Source: Treponema sp. UBA4326
GTDB lineage: Bacteria > Spirochaetota > Spirochaetia > Treponematales > Treponemataceae
Direction: 5' to 3'
NCBI GenBank assembly: GCA_002393835.1
Contig: DGTW01000087.1
Span: 1-5,793 of the forward strand
Length of the DNA: 5,793 nt
Positions within the stretch are counted from its first letter, which is position 1. Every line of letters starts with the position of its first letter. A program made the position numbers and the translations under genes. Positions 1 through 5,346 of the stretch are shown piece after piece. The notes beneath the pieces were generated by a model. That model saw nothing but the letters and a program-made list of their open reading frames with translations. It was not told the origin of the DNA and searched no databases.

Positions 1-482
1 ACTTCACCTCGACCTGAAACCAAGGCACATCCGCGACCTTTTTCGAAAAATCCCGAATGCAGAAAGAAGAATACATCACTACCGACCTTTGCCGCAACGG
101 AATCTGCCAGGGAATCAGTTAAAGTAATACCTGAAAGCTCGGAAAGTCCTTTTAACAGGGAAGCCCCGTCGGAAGACCCTCCTCCCAAGCCGCCACCAGC
201 AGGCAAAGCCTTATCCAGCACCACTTCTACTCCAAAATCAATTTTTGTTTCGTCGCAGAAAGCAGAATAAGTTTTCGTCAGTGTATTTTCCAGAGGAAGC
301 CTCATTTGAGCACAACGCACGACACATTCCTTTTGCGGAATACGAGTGATTTTTAGCTCGTCGGAAAAATCTAGTGTCTGAAAAATACTTTCGATATTGT
401 GGAAACCATCCGCCCGTTTTTTTAGGACTTTGAGCCCTATATTGACTTTTGCGGGAGCTTTGACGCATACATCGAAAGACAT
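1..482 (-). CDS. ispE: 4-diphosphocytidyl-2-C-methyl-D-erythritol kinase IspE (N-terminal 160 residues, 3' end cut by window edge)
   Basis: IspE is a cytosolic GHMP-family kinase that phosphorylates the 2-hydroxyl of CDP-methylerythritol with ATP, the fourth step of the MEP isoprenoid pathway. In the visible part, KAPAKVN at residues 8-14 carries the substrate-site lysine (K12). ADGFHN at 24-29 matches the family's R-x-D-G-(Y/F)-H segment. The GHMP phosphate-binding loop PAGGGLGGGSSD lies at 94-105, and GSDVFFF at 134-140 supplies the catalytic aspartate (D136). The family is usually about 280-300 residues, so roughly 40% including the C-terminal GHMP domain lies outside the window. ATG at 482 is the only sensible start because the conserved N-terminal strand follows at once. 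No Shine-Dalgarno precedes it, and the predicted -10 ends only about a dozen bases upstream. The gene is divergent from the acidic-protein gene. Confidence 0.93.
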   Translation of the reverse strand, partial: MSFDVCVKAPAKVNIGLKVLKKRADGFHNIESIFQTLDFSDELKITRIPQKECVVRCAQMRLPLENTLTKTYSAFCDETKIDFGVEVVLDKALPAGGGLGGGSSDGASLLKGLSELSGITLTDSLADSVAAKVGSDVFFFLHSGFFEKGRGCALVSGRGE

Positions 483-493
483 AACAGTAATAG

Positions 494-521
494 AATATAC
501 AAAAAAAGCAATTAAAGTCAA
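494..521 (-). promoter_or_regulatory. Predicted sigma-70 promoter of ispE
   Basis: On the minus strand, TTGACT (516-521) is followed after 16 bases by TATATT (494-499); an alternative -10, TATTCT (492-497), gives an 18-base spacer. The spacer is T-rich. Transcription would start near 487, only about 5 bases before the ispE ATG, so the transcript would be leaderless or nearly so. The call rests on consensus match alone. Confidence 0.55.
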
Positions 522-540
522 TATTTCTTTTTGAAGATTA

Positions 541-556
541 TTTCTATTCATAGAAA
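541..556. repeat. Perfect 7-bp-arm palindrome, candidate operator
   Basis: TTTCTAT and ATAGAAA form a perfect inverted repeat with a two-base centre (TC). It lies in the divergent ispE/acidic-gene intergenic region, 20 bases upstream of the ispE -35 element, and directly abuts a second palindrome at 557-568. The symmetry is seen directly; a dimeric regulator binding site is inference. Confidence 0.4.
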
Positions 557-568
557 CATTTGCAAATG
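557..568. repeat. Perfect 12-bp palindrome, candidate operator
   Basis: CATTTGCAAATG is fully self-complementary with no spacer. It begins on the base immediately after the 541-556 palindrome and lies about 80 bases upstream of the -35 of the plus-strand acidic gene. The region is AT-rich, so one short palindrome could be chance; two abutting ones are less likely to be. Confidence 0.4.
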
Positions 569-647
569 ATAACAGATTTTTATAAGAAAAAGTGGAGAAA
601 TTAGAGAAAATTCGCAATAAAACATGCCGAAAGAGCCTTTTTTCTTA

Positions 648-676
648 TTGACAGAAAAAGATTATAAATTTAAACT
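648..676 (+). promoter_or_regulatory. Predicted sigma-70 promoter of the acidic small-protein gene
   Basis: A perfect TTGACA (648-653) is followed, after exactly 17 bases, by TAAACT (671-676), a 4/6 match to the -10 consensus. Transcription would start near 683, giving a leader of about 20 bases that contains the AAGGA ribosome binding site. This is the best promoter match in the window. Confidence 0.65.
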
Positions 677-701
677 CTCTTGTCTTTGACAAGGAATCTT
701 T

Positions 702-962
702 ATGCATTTTAACGATGATTTTGTAAATGATGTTAAGATTATGGCTCTCGGTTTTTCATACACCGACGAAATTGACGAAAGCTACGAGGATTCAGGCGAT
801 GAGGACGATTTCGAATCTCTTGACGACGGTCTTCTCAACAAATTCGATGACGACATTTACGATGACACAATCGACGACGACGATGTAAATGTTTCTTACG
901 ATTCCGACACTGAAGATTACAACGACGAACTGTCAGAAGACTATTCAGACGGCGACAATTAA
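702..962 (+). CDS. Unrecognised, extremely acidic 86-residue protein
   Basis: I do not recognise this protein. Residues 1-21 are of mixed composition (beginning MHFNDDFVNDVKIMALGF). Residues 22-86 are almost entirely Asp, Glu, Ser, Tyr, Asn and small hydrophobics. By my count there are 27 Asp and 8 Glu against 2 Lys and no Arg, a net charge near -33. Runs such as DDDIYDDTIDDDD (49-61) suggest an intrinsically disordered tail. There is no signal peptide, membrane segment or cysteine. The acidic runs resemble metal-binding or nucleic-acid-mimic tails only in composition; no canonical EF-hand loop (DxDxDG) is present. It is probably real: AAGGA (691-695) sits 6 bases before the ATG, and a strong promoter lies just upstream. 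It stands alone, divergent from ispE and convergent with rsfS. The function is unknown. Confidence 0.72.
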   Translation: MHFNDDFVNDVKIMALGFSYTDEIDESYEDSGDEDDFESLDDGLLNKFDDDIYDDTIDDDDVNVSYDSDTEDYNDELSEDYSDGDN

Positions 963-1018
963 TCACTCCGTAACAAGCAATCTGCAAAAAAAATAAGGGA
1001 GCAGCCCAAGAGCTTCAA

Positions 1019-1094
1019 AATACGATGATTGAGTTTATCGAAAACACAGCATACAGCTTAAAATGTCTTTTTCGACAGGCTCAATGACCGTATT
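1019..1094. repeat. Long imperfect inverted repeat between convergent genes (possible bidirectional hairpin)
   Basis: Arms 1019-1044 and 1069-1094 are complementary at 21 of 26 positions around a 24-base loop, and two more pairs become G-U wobbles in plus-strand RNA. The right arm contains TTCGACAGGCTCAATGA, whose complement TCATTGAGCCTGTCGAA resembles, from memory, a dispersed intergenic repeat seen in many bacterial genomes. The left arm is a more diverged inverted copy. It lies between the 3' ends of the acidic gene and rsfS, where it could act as a transcription terminator or mRNA-protecting stem for either. There is no long T-tract, so efficient intrinsic termination is uncertain. Confidence 0.5.
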
Positions 1095-1160
1095 CATCGA
1101 ACTTATTGGACGCTTCCTTCGGTAATTGCCGCTTACATGTCACTCATTTCTCATTATCAA

Positions 1161-1505
1161 TTACTTAAGCCTTTTTCCATTGTGCCACAATTTTTCAAGC
1201 TCATAGAATTCACGGGCATCTTGACTCATAAGATGAACTACGACGGGGCCAATGTCGATGAGGTTCCAGTCATCCCCGCCGGGAGCCTTGTTATGGGTCA
1301 AGTGAATTTCCATTTCATTTTCCTTCACATAATCCTTAATCTGCTTGGCAAGGCCCTGAGTATGAGCCGTACTATGAACGGTCGCAATTACAAAAAAATC
1401 TGACCAAGAGTTCAGCTCAGACACATCAATTATGCACACATCGTCCGCCTTTGAATCCTCCAGAATCTGCGCAAGGGCAAGGGCATTTTCTTCAGCTGTT
1501 TTCAT
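1161..1505 (-). CDS. rsfS: Ribosomal silencing factor RsfS (DUF143 family)
   Basis: RsfS binds uL14 on the 50S subunit and blocks joining of the subunits, lowering translation when nutrients run short; this is known for the family. The 114-residue product is full length and carries the family signatures: DDVCIIDVSELNSWSDFFVI (21-40), DDWNLIDIG (78-86) with W80 and D84, VVVHLM (88-93) and REFYELEKLW (98-107). The open frame extends upstream to 1685, but the start at 1505 is chosen because GAGGAG lies 7 bases before it and the family alignment begins there; the longer form would run far into the upstream gene. It follows the LCP gene after 16 bases and is the last gene of the cluster. No convincing intrinsic terminator follows, only the 1019-1094 inverted repeat. 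Confidence 0.96.
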   Translation of the reverse strand: MKTAEENALALAQILEDSKADDVCIIDVSELNSWSDFFVIATVHSTAHTQGLAKQIKDYVKENEMEIHLTHNKAPGGDDWNLIDIGPVVVHLMSQDAREFYELEKLWHNGKRLK

Positions 1506-1512
1506 AATATTA

Positions 1513-1518
1513 CTCCTC
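1513..1518 (-). promoter_or_regulatory. Ribosome binding site deciding the rsfS start
   Basis: GAGGAG on the minus strand, 7 bases before the ATG at 1505 and just after the stop codon of the upstream LCP gene. It rules out the upstream in-frame start at 1685. Confidence 0.8.
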
Positions 1519-1521
1519 GTA

Positions 1522-2724
1522 TTACTTTTTAACATATCGTCCGTCAAAATCTTTTCCCAGGATAATCGTAAAATCGACATTCGCCGCAGCTGTGTTGCTG
1601 TCAGCTTCTTCCGAAACGCTTTCCTCGACGATATTCGTGCAATGTATAAAATCACCGAGACTTTTTGCAATCTCAGCGTTTCCAATATGATTTATGATTA
1701 CGGTCTTTTCGTAATCATTTGAATCCGCATTTCCTGTGGAGAGAATATCATAGCCTGCACTTTGGAGCAAGACCATGGTATTTCTCGCAAGTCCCTGAAC
1801 CGTAGTTCCGTTCTGAATTTCAAGGACATAGGTTCGGTTTATGTTGGCATTGTCAACGGAAATCAGGGAGTTTGAAACCTGGCGGAAAACCTCTTTAATA
1901 AGGTTACCGTCATAGTAAGGGAAAAGAAGTGTTTTTCCGTCAACGACTCGCTTGGAACCAGTGATTGACTGGGGCATGAGGTGCTCGGAGTCAACATGAG
2001 AAACGACGCTCATAAGACGGTGAAAATCCTTGCCGTCAAGGTTTGAAAGCATCTTTTTTTCCAGCTCCGAGAAGGACTTTTTGTCGCTTATAATCTTCTC
2101 GTTGCGTGTAAGGGCAGAAAAGAAAGCCAGGAGGACATTTTGCCGTCTTTCGATTAAATCTTCTTCCGGCTCATCACTGCGCTCATAATTCAGGTAAGTT
2201 CGGATTTTGTCCCCGTCCAGAGTTACAACTCCGCTTGGCAAAAGCCATCTTTCACCCTCATCATTTTTTGTGTCCACTGGGGAGGCAATAAAAATTTTCA
2301 TTCCGCCCAGCATGTCCGTGAGCTCGCCGAATTTTGAAAGATTAAGGACGATATAAAAAGGTATAGACTGGCCGACGAGATTCTCAATCTCGGACTTGTA
2401 GGCATCGATTCCTTTTTCAAGGTAAACAGAATCAATGCTGTCTACTCGCCCCAAGCTTGAAAAAATGGCGCCAGTGTTCTCAAGAATGTTGATAAGTGCT
2501 CCTCGCTGGGAAACTGGATAATAAATGAAGACATCAGTAAAGAGAACCCTGTTTTTGTCTTCCATTACGACCAGAGTCTTGATTACCCGGTCTGACTTCA
2601 GGTTTTCATCGATGGTATTAACCCGCAATGAAAGTGAAAGCCCCACGATAACGGAAATGAGAATTAGAAATATAAGAATTAGCAAAAAAGCGCCCTTGTT
2701 GGAATTTGGATTGCTGCCTCTCAT
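1522..2724 (-). CDS. Membrane-anchored LCP-like protein with C-terminal LytR_C domain
   Basis: This 400-residue protein has a short basic cytoplasmic start and one membrane segment at about 12-33 (FLLILIFLILISVIVGLSLS), followed by an extracytoplasmic part. Residues about 60-200 follow the LytR-CpsA-Psr fold: DVFIYYP (64-70), GLGG-like DMLGGMKIFI (137-146), LPSGVVTLDGDKIRTYLNY (162-180) and ERRQNVLLAF (192-201). Residues about 298-398 match the LytR_C domain: YVLEIQNGTTVQGLARN, then a repeat ending VDFTIILGKDFDGRY. LCP proteins normally transfer lipid-linked glycopolymers to the cell wall. Here the usual SIPRD arginine motif reads NILENTG (79-85), and only part of the D-x-x-R-x-x-R-Q motif remains (R194, Q195), so catalysis is doubtful. 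Its ATG overlaps the yqeK stop as ATGA, with GGAGG 4 bases upstream. The real function in this organism is unknown. Confidence 0.85.
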   Translation of the reverse strand: MRGSNPNSNKGAFLLILIFLILISVIVGLSLSLRVNTIDENLKSDRVIKTLVVMEDKNRVLFTDVFIYYPVSQRGALINILENTGAIFSSLGRVDSIDSVYLEKGIDAYKSEIENLVGQSIPFYIVLNLSKFGELTDMLGGMKIFIASPVDTKNDEGERWLLPSGVVTLDGDKIRTYLNYERSDEPEEDLIERRQNVLLAFFSALTRNEKIISDKKSFSELEKKMLSNLDGKDFHRLMSVVSHVDSEHLMPQSITGSKRVVDGKTLLFPYYDGNLIKEVFRQVSNSLISVDNANINRTYVLEIQNGTTVQGLARNTMVLLQSAGYDILSTGNADSNDYEKTVIINHIGNAEIAKSLGDFIHCTNIVEESVSEEADSNTAAANVDFTIILGKDFDGRYVKK

Positions 2725-3308
2725 TTTTCCTCCGAGCGTACTTTTTCACGCAGTTTTTCACGAAGCTCAAGGGTGACAGGATCTATTTTCTTGCCTTTTT
2801 TTTCGAGATAGGCGATGTTTTCCTCAAGGACAGAGAGAACACAAGTTTTGAGAGGGAGGGAAAAAAGCCTTGCGCGATATTCATCCGTGGACTGTGGCCG
2901 CCCTGGCTCGATTTTATCCGCCACGAAAAGAAGGAGGGCAAAATCGCATGAAGAAGGAGAACCCGAAGTATGATTGGCGATGGCATCGATAATTTCACCG
3001 TCAGTGACGCCAAACTTTTCCTGAATGAGCACAGCCGCAGCCCGCCCGTGAAGGAGGAAAGGCATGTTCTTTTCCATGTCAGAAAGCCCCCGCCCATCCT
3101 TTTGGGCCAGTGAAAAAAGCTCCTCGTCGCATGCGTCCTTGCACATGTCATGGGCAATTCCCGCAATCCAGGCCTTTTCCTCTGGCAATCCGTAATTTTT
3201 GCACAAATCGGCAAAGGTTTTTGCCGTACGCAAGGAATGCTCATAACGGCTTTCTTTTACCACAGTTTTTGTATAGTCAGAAATTTTTTGAAAAAGCTCA
3301 CTTTGCAT
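2721..3308 (-). CDS. yqeK: YqeK-type HD-domain hydrolase (probable symmetrical Ap4A hydrolase)
   Basis: YqeK proteins are metal-dependent HD hydrolases reported to split diadenosine tetraphosphate into two ADP, limiting a stress alarmone in the cytosol. The 195-residue product shows the whole metal-ligand set: H24 (YEHSLR), H53-D54 (AHDMCKD), H87 (LLHGRAAA), H113 (ANHTSG) and D131 (VADKIEPGR). The last motif is typical of this family. The frame is open to an upstream ATG at 3335, but the start at 3308 is chosen because AAAGGA lies 6 bases before it and family homologues begin near there. It overlaps the nadD stop by 11 bases, and its own stop overlaps the next start as ATGA. The nadD-yqeK-rsfS order is common in bacteria; here an LCP gene is inserted. 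The exact substrate is inferred from the family. Confidence 0.93.
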   Translation of the reverse strand: MQSELFQKISDYTKTVVKESRYEHSLRTAKTFADLCKNYGLPEEKAWIAGIAHDMCKDACDEELFSLAQKDGRGLSDMEKNMPFLLHGRAAAVLIQEKFGVTDGEIIDAIANHTSGSPSSCDFALLLFVADKIEPGRPQSTDEYRARLFSLPLKTCVLSVLEENIAYLEKKGKKIDPVTLELREKLREKVRSEEK

Positions 3309-3945
3309 AAAGTTTCCTTTCTTTAATATATTCAAAAACCCGCTCGCTTACAAGATAACGCCATGCCCCGCCCTCAGCGATTTTTTGCCTAATCTCCGAT
3401 GACGAAATTTCCATTTTGGGATTCTCGACGATTTTATTGGGATAAGGAAAATTTTCCCTTGTCACTCCAATCATGGGGGACTTTCCGTATTTTTCAGTTG
3501 GTAAATTCTGGTATTTTTCCTTAAGGCCAGTGTCATGGGGACGACAAGCCAAGATCAAGTCAGCCTTTTTGGCAAGCTCCCCTGACTTTTCCCATTTGTC
3601 ATAATCTGGAAGCAAATCCTCGCCGAAAATCAGGCCTATTTTTCCTTCGAGGACTGATGCATATTTTTTTTCAAGATAGCAGATTGTGTCCCAGGTATAG
3701 GAAATTCCGCCTCGCTCAATCTCGCAAGGCTCGGCTTCAAAACGCTCGTCCCCCATAATGGCAAGGCGGGTCATTTCAAGCCGGTCAAGTGCAGAAAGGG
3801 AACATGAAAGCTCCTTGTGAGGCGGTGTCGCCGTAGGAACGAAGAGAATCTTATCATAGCCGAGAGAGCGGCAAACCGAATCAGCTAGAATCAAATGCCC
3901 TATATGAATCGGATTGAAGCTGCCGCCAAGCATTGCAATTTTCAA
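3298..3945 (-). CDS. nadD: Nicotinate-mononucleotide adenylyltransferase NadD
   Basis: NadD transfers AMP from ATP to nicotinate mononucleotide, giving deamido-NAD, the penultimate step of NAD synthesis in the cytosol. The 215-residue product is the usual length. It starts with the nucleotidyltransferase motif MLGGSFNPIHIGH (5-17), with the HxGH histidines H14 and H17. It continues with VPTATPPHK (36-44), IFGEDLL (106-112) with the conserved tryptophan W118, and ends with the ATP-binding SSSEIR motif (181-186). The start is TTG, two bases after the obg stop. GGAG lies 9 bases before this TTG, and the first strand KIAMLGG matches the family from residue 2. An in-frame ATG at 3933 would drop four residues of that strand and lies 21 bases from the GGAG. 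The weak start codon may keep expression low relative to Obg. Confidence 0.96.
   Translation of the reverse strand: MKIAMLGGSFNPIHIGHLILADSVCRSLGYDKILFVPTATPPHKELSCSLSALDRLEMTRLAIMGDERFEAEPCEIERGGISYTWDTICYLEKKYASVLEGKIGLIFGEDLLPDYDKWEKSGELAKKADLILACRPHDTGLKEKYQNLPTEKYGKSPMIGVTRENFPYPNKIVENPKMEISSSEIRQKIAEGGAWRYLVSERVFEYIKERKLYAK
3315..3320 (-). promoter_or_regulatory. Ribosome binding site deciding the yqeK start, inside nadD
   Basis: AAAGGA on the minus strand, 6 bases before the ATG at 3308 and inside the last codons of nadD. It favours the 195-residue YqeK over the 204-residue reading from 3335. Confidence 0.7.
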
Positions 3946-3947
3946 GC

Positions 3948-5108
3948 CTAGAACTCCGATTTTTCAGATCCCGGAAGCTGCTCATCCATGAATTCATCGA
4001 CGGAGCGGCTTTCGAGGAAGCCTGTCTTGATTTTCTTTTTTGAAGCCAGGAATGAACCGTCCGAAACACGCTCACCAGATGAAGTGAAAGAACCTTGTCC
4101 GGACATTTTCGTTACAAGCTCAAGGATTGCCACCCGAACTTCATTCAAGCCCTTGTGAGCCGCAACGGAAACAGGAATTACCCTTGTCTCTGGCTCAGTC
4201 TTTTTTATTTCTTCAGCGATTTTCCCGGCATTCTCCTCAGCACCCTCGATGTCGATTTTATTGCATAGAACGATGTGAGGCTTGTCCAGCAAGTCTTTAG
4301 AGAAGCCCTCAAGCTCGCCACAAAGGGTTTTATAGGCTGTCAGACAGTTTTCATCAGAACAGTCAATCATAAAGAGAAGACCTGCCGTTCGGGAAATATG
4401 CTTTAAAAAGCGGATTCCCAAGCCTGCGCCCTCGCTGGCTCCCTCGATGATACCAGGAATGTCCGCAATGATTACATCCTGCTCACTGTCAGCACGAAGA
4501 ACACCAAGGTTAGGGATTTTCGTGGTAAAGGGATATGGTGCGATTTTTGGCCGGGCATTGGTGAATGCGTCAAGCAGGGATGATTTACCGGCATTTGGGA
4601 AGCCAACGAGACCTATGTCAGCCATGATACTCAGCTCAAGGAGAAGTTTTCGGTACTCGCCGGGCTGCCCCTTGTTCGCCGTACGGGGAGCCTGATTGGT
4701 CGAAGTCTTAAAGTGAACGTTACCCCAGCCACCGTTGCCGCCTTTAAGGAAAACAAACTGCTCGTCTTCGCTTTCGGTGGTGAATTCCCGGATAAGCTCT
4801 TTTGTCTCAGCGTCACGGATTGCCGTTCCCGGCGGAACTGCTATTACAACATCCTCGCCGTCCTTGCCGTATTTGTTCCAGCCCATGCCGTCGCCGCCAT
4901 TTTTTGCCTTAAAAAAGCGTTTGAAGCGGATGTTTGCCAGAGTCTTTACATTTCTTTTTACGCAGAAGATGACATCGCCGCCCTTGCCGCCGTCACCGCC
5001 GTTGGGACCGCCCATAGGGACGTATTTTTCCCGGCGGAAAGACACGCAGCCGTTGCCGCCTTTTCCTGATGTCACTTCGATTATTGCCTCATCAGCAAAT
5101 TGTTTCAT
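3948..5108 (-). CDS. obgE: Obg-family GTPase involved in 50S ribosome assembly
   Basis: Obg is an essential cytosolic GTPase that binds the 50S subunit and links its late assembly to GTP and (p)ppGpp levels. Residues 1-158 form the glycine-rich Obg fold (FADEAIIEV, GGPNGGDGGKGGDV at 33-46, VPPGTAI at 91-97, STNQAPR at 136-142). The G domain follows: G1 GFPNAGKSS (169-177), G2 PFTT (193-196), G3 DIPG (216-219), Obg signature IEGASEGAGLG (221-231) and G4 NKID (283-286). G5 reads SVAAHKG (314-320) where the family usually has SA. After about residue 336 there is a 50-residue tail rich in Ser, Lys and Glu, with no OCT domain. The start at 5108 has GAGGA 9 bases upstream. It follows rpmA as in many bacteria, but a terminator and 238 non-coding bases intervene. 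Confidence 0.97.
   Translation of the reverse strand: MKQFADEAIIEVTSGKGGNGCVSFRREKYVPMGGPNGGDGGKGGDVIFCVKRNVKTLANIRFKRFFKAKNGGDGMGWNKYGKDGEDVVIAVPPGTAIRDAETKELIREFTTESEDEQFVFLKGGNGGWGNVHFKTSTNQAPRTANKGQPGEYRKLLLELSIMADIGLVGFPNAGKSSLLDAFTNARPKIAPYPFTTKIPNLGVLRADSEQDVIIADIPGIIEGASEGAGLGIRFLKHISRTAGLLFMIDCSDENCLTAYKTLCGELEGFSKDLLDKPHIVLCNKIDIEGAEENAGKIAEEIKKTEPETRVIPVSVAAHKGLNEVRVAILELVTKMSGQGSFTSSGERVSDGSFLASKKKIKTGFLESRSVDEFMDEQLPGSEKSEF
3955..3958 (-). promoter_or_regulatory. Ribosome binding site supporting the TTG start of nadD
   Basis: GGAG on the minus strand, inside the last codons of obg and 9 bases before the TTG at 3945. It is too far (21 bases) from the in-frame ATG at 3933, so it supports the TTG. 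Confidence 0.65.
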
Positions 5109-5114
5109 ATTAAA

Positions 5115-5265
5115 AATTCCTCACAGATAGAGAGCGTTTAAAATTGCATTGCAATTTCAGCACTTCTCCGAAGCAACTGTGTTGCGCAGGTTTTAAAAGC
5201 ACACAGAGAGCATTAAAAACTTCCCACACTGACATTCTCCGCGCCCTCTGTGCCATCAGTGAGAA
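5115..5265. repeat. Repeat-rich non-coding spacer upstream of obg
   Basis: This spacer holds several nested short repeats. An AAATTGC/GCAATTT hairpin lies at 5141-5157, with perfect 7-bp arms and a 3-base loop. GCAAC/GTTGC lies at 5173-5185. CACAGAG (5202-5208) pairs with CTCTGTG (5246-5252), and CACTGA (5227-5232) pairs with TCAGTG (5256-5261). An imperfect direct repeat links 5122-5143 and 5200-5218 (both CACA...AGAGAGC...TTAAAA). No open frame has coding character, and no confident promoter for obg is seen. The best minus-strand match is TTGCTT, 17 bases, TGCAAT (reading through 5151-5183), which is weak. It may be a degenerate dispersed element or a structured leader. Confidence 0.4.
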
Positions 5266-5273
5266 ATTTCAAT

Positions 5274-5309
5274 AAAAAACCCGGAGACAGAAAACTGAAT
5301 CCGGGCTTT
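5274..5309 (-). terminator. Rho-independent terminator after rpmA
   Basis: On the minus strand, CCCGGA (5300-5305) pairs perfectly with TCCGGG (5280-5285) across a 14-base loop, extended outward by A-T pairs. Six Ts follow at once (5279-5274), then ATT. It sits about 40 bases beyond the rpmA stop. In the plus direction the T-run is only three bases, so it works mainly for rpmA. It should reduce read-through into obg. Confidence 0.8.
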
Positions 5310-5346
5310 CATCGAAAAACTGCCGGTTTAACCGACAATTCTTTTA

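Noticed and set aside
238..468. Open minus-strand frame of 76 codons overlapping ispE
   Set aside because: It is a shifted frame of ispE; the ispE frame carries all the conserved motifs and continues off the edge.
985..1015. Run of eight Ts on the minus strand (986-993) as a terminator for rsfS
   Set aside because: The preceding sequence forms only a three-base-pair stem (GGG/CCC), too weak to call.
1137..1403. Plus-strand open frame opposite rsfS
   Set aside because: Antisense shadow of rsfS; no ribosome binding site or recognisable protein.
1506..1685. Upstream extension of rsfS by 60 codons
   Set aside because: It runs through the LytR_C coding region in another frame, while a strong GAGGAG sits before the family-typical start at 1505.
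2783..3244. Minus-strand frame of 153 codons inside yqeK
   Set aside because: Shifted frame of yqeK, whose own frame has the full HD metal-ligand set.
3309..3335. Alternative yqeK start nine codons upstream
   Set aside because: It would overlap nadD by 38 bases and lacks a good ribosome binding site; AAAGGA precedes the start at 3308.
4735..5130. Long plus-strand frames opposite the Obg fold (also 4713-5069)
   Set aside because: Proline/alanine-rich antisense shadows created by the glycine-rich codons of obg.
5317..5336. Small palindrome CGGTTTAACCG just after the rpmA stop
   Set aside because: It has 5-bp arms and no room for a hairpin loop, with no T-tract; the real terminator is slightly further on.
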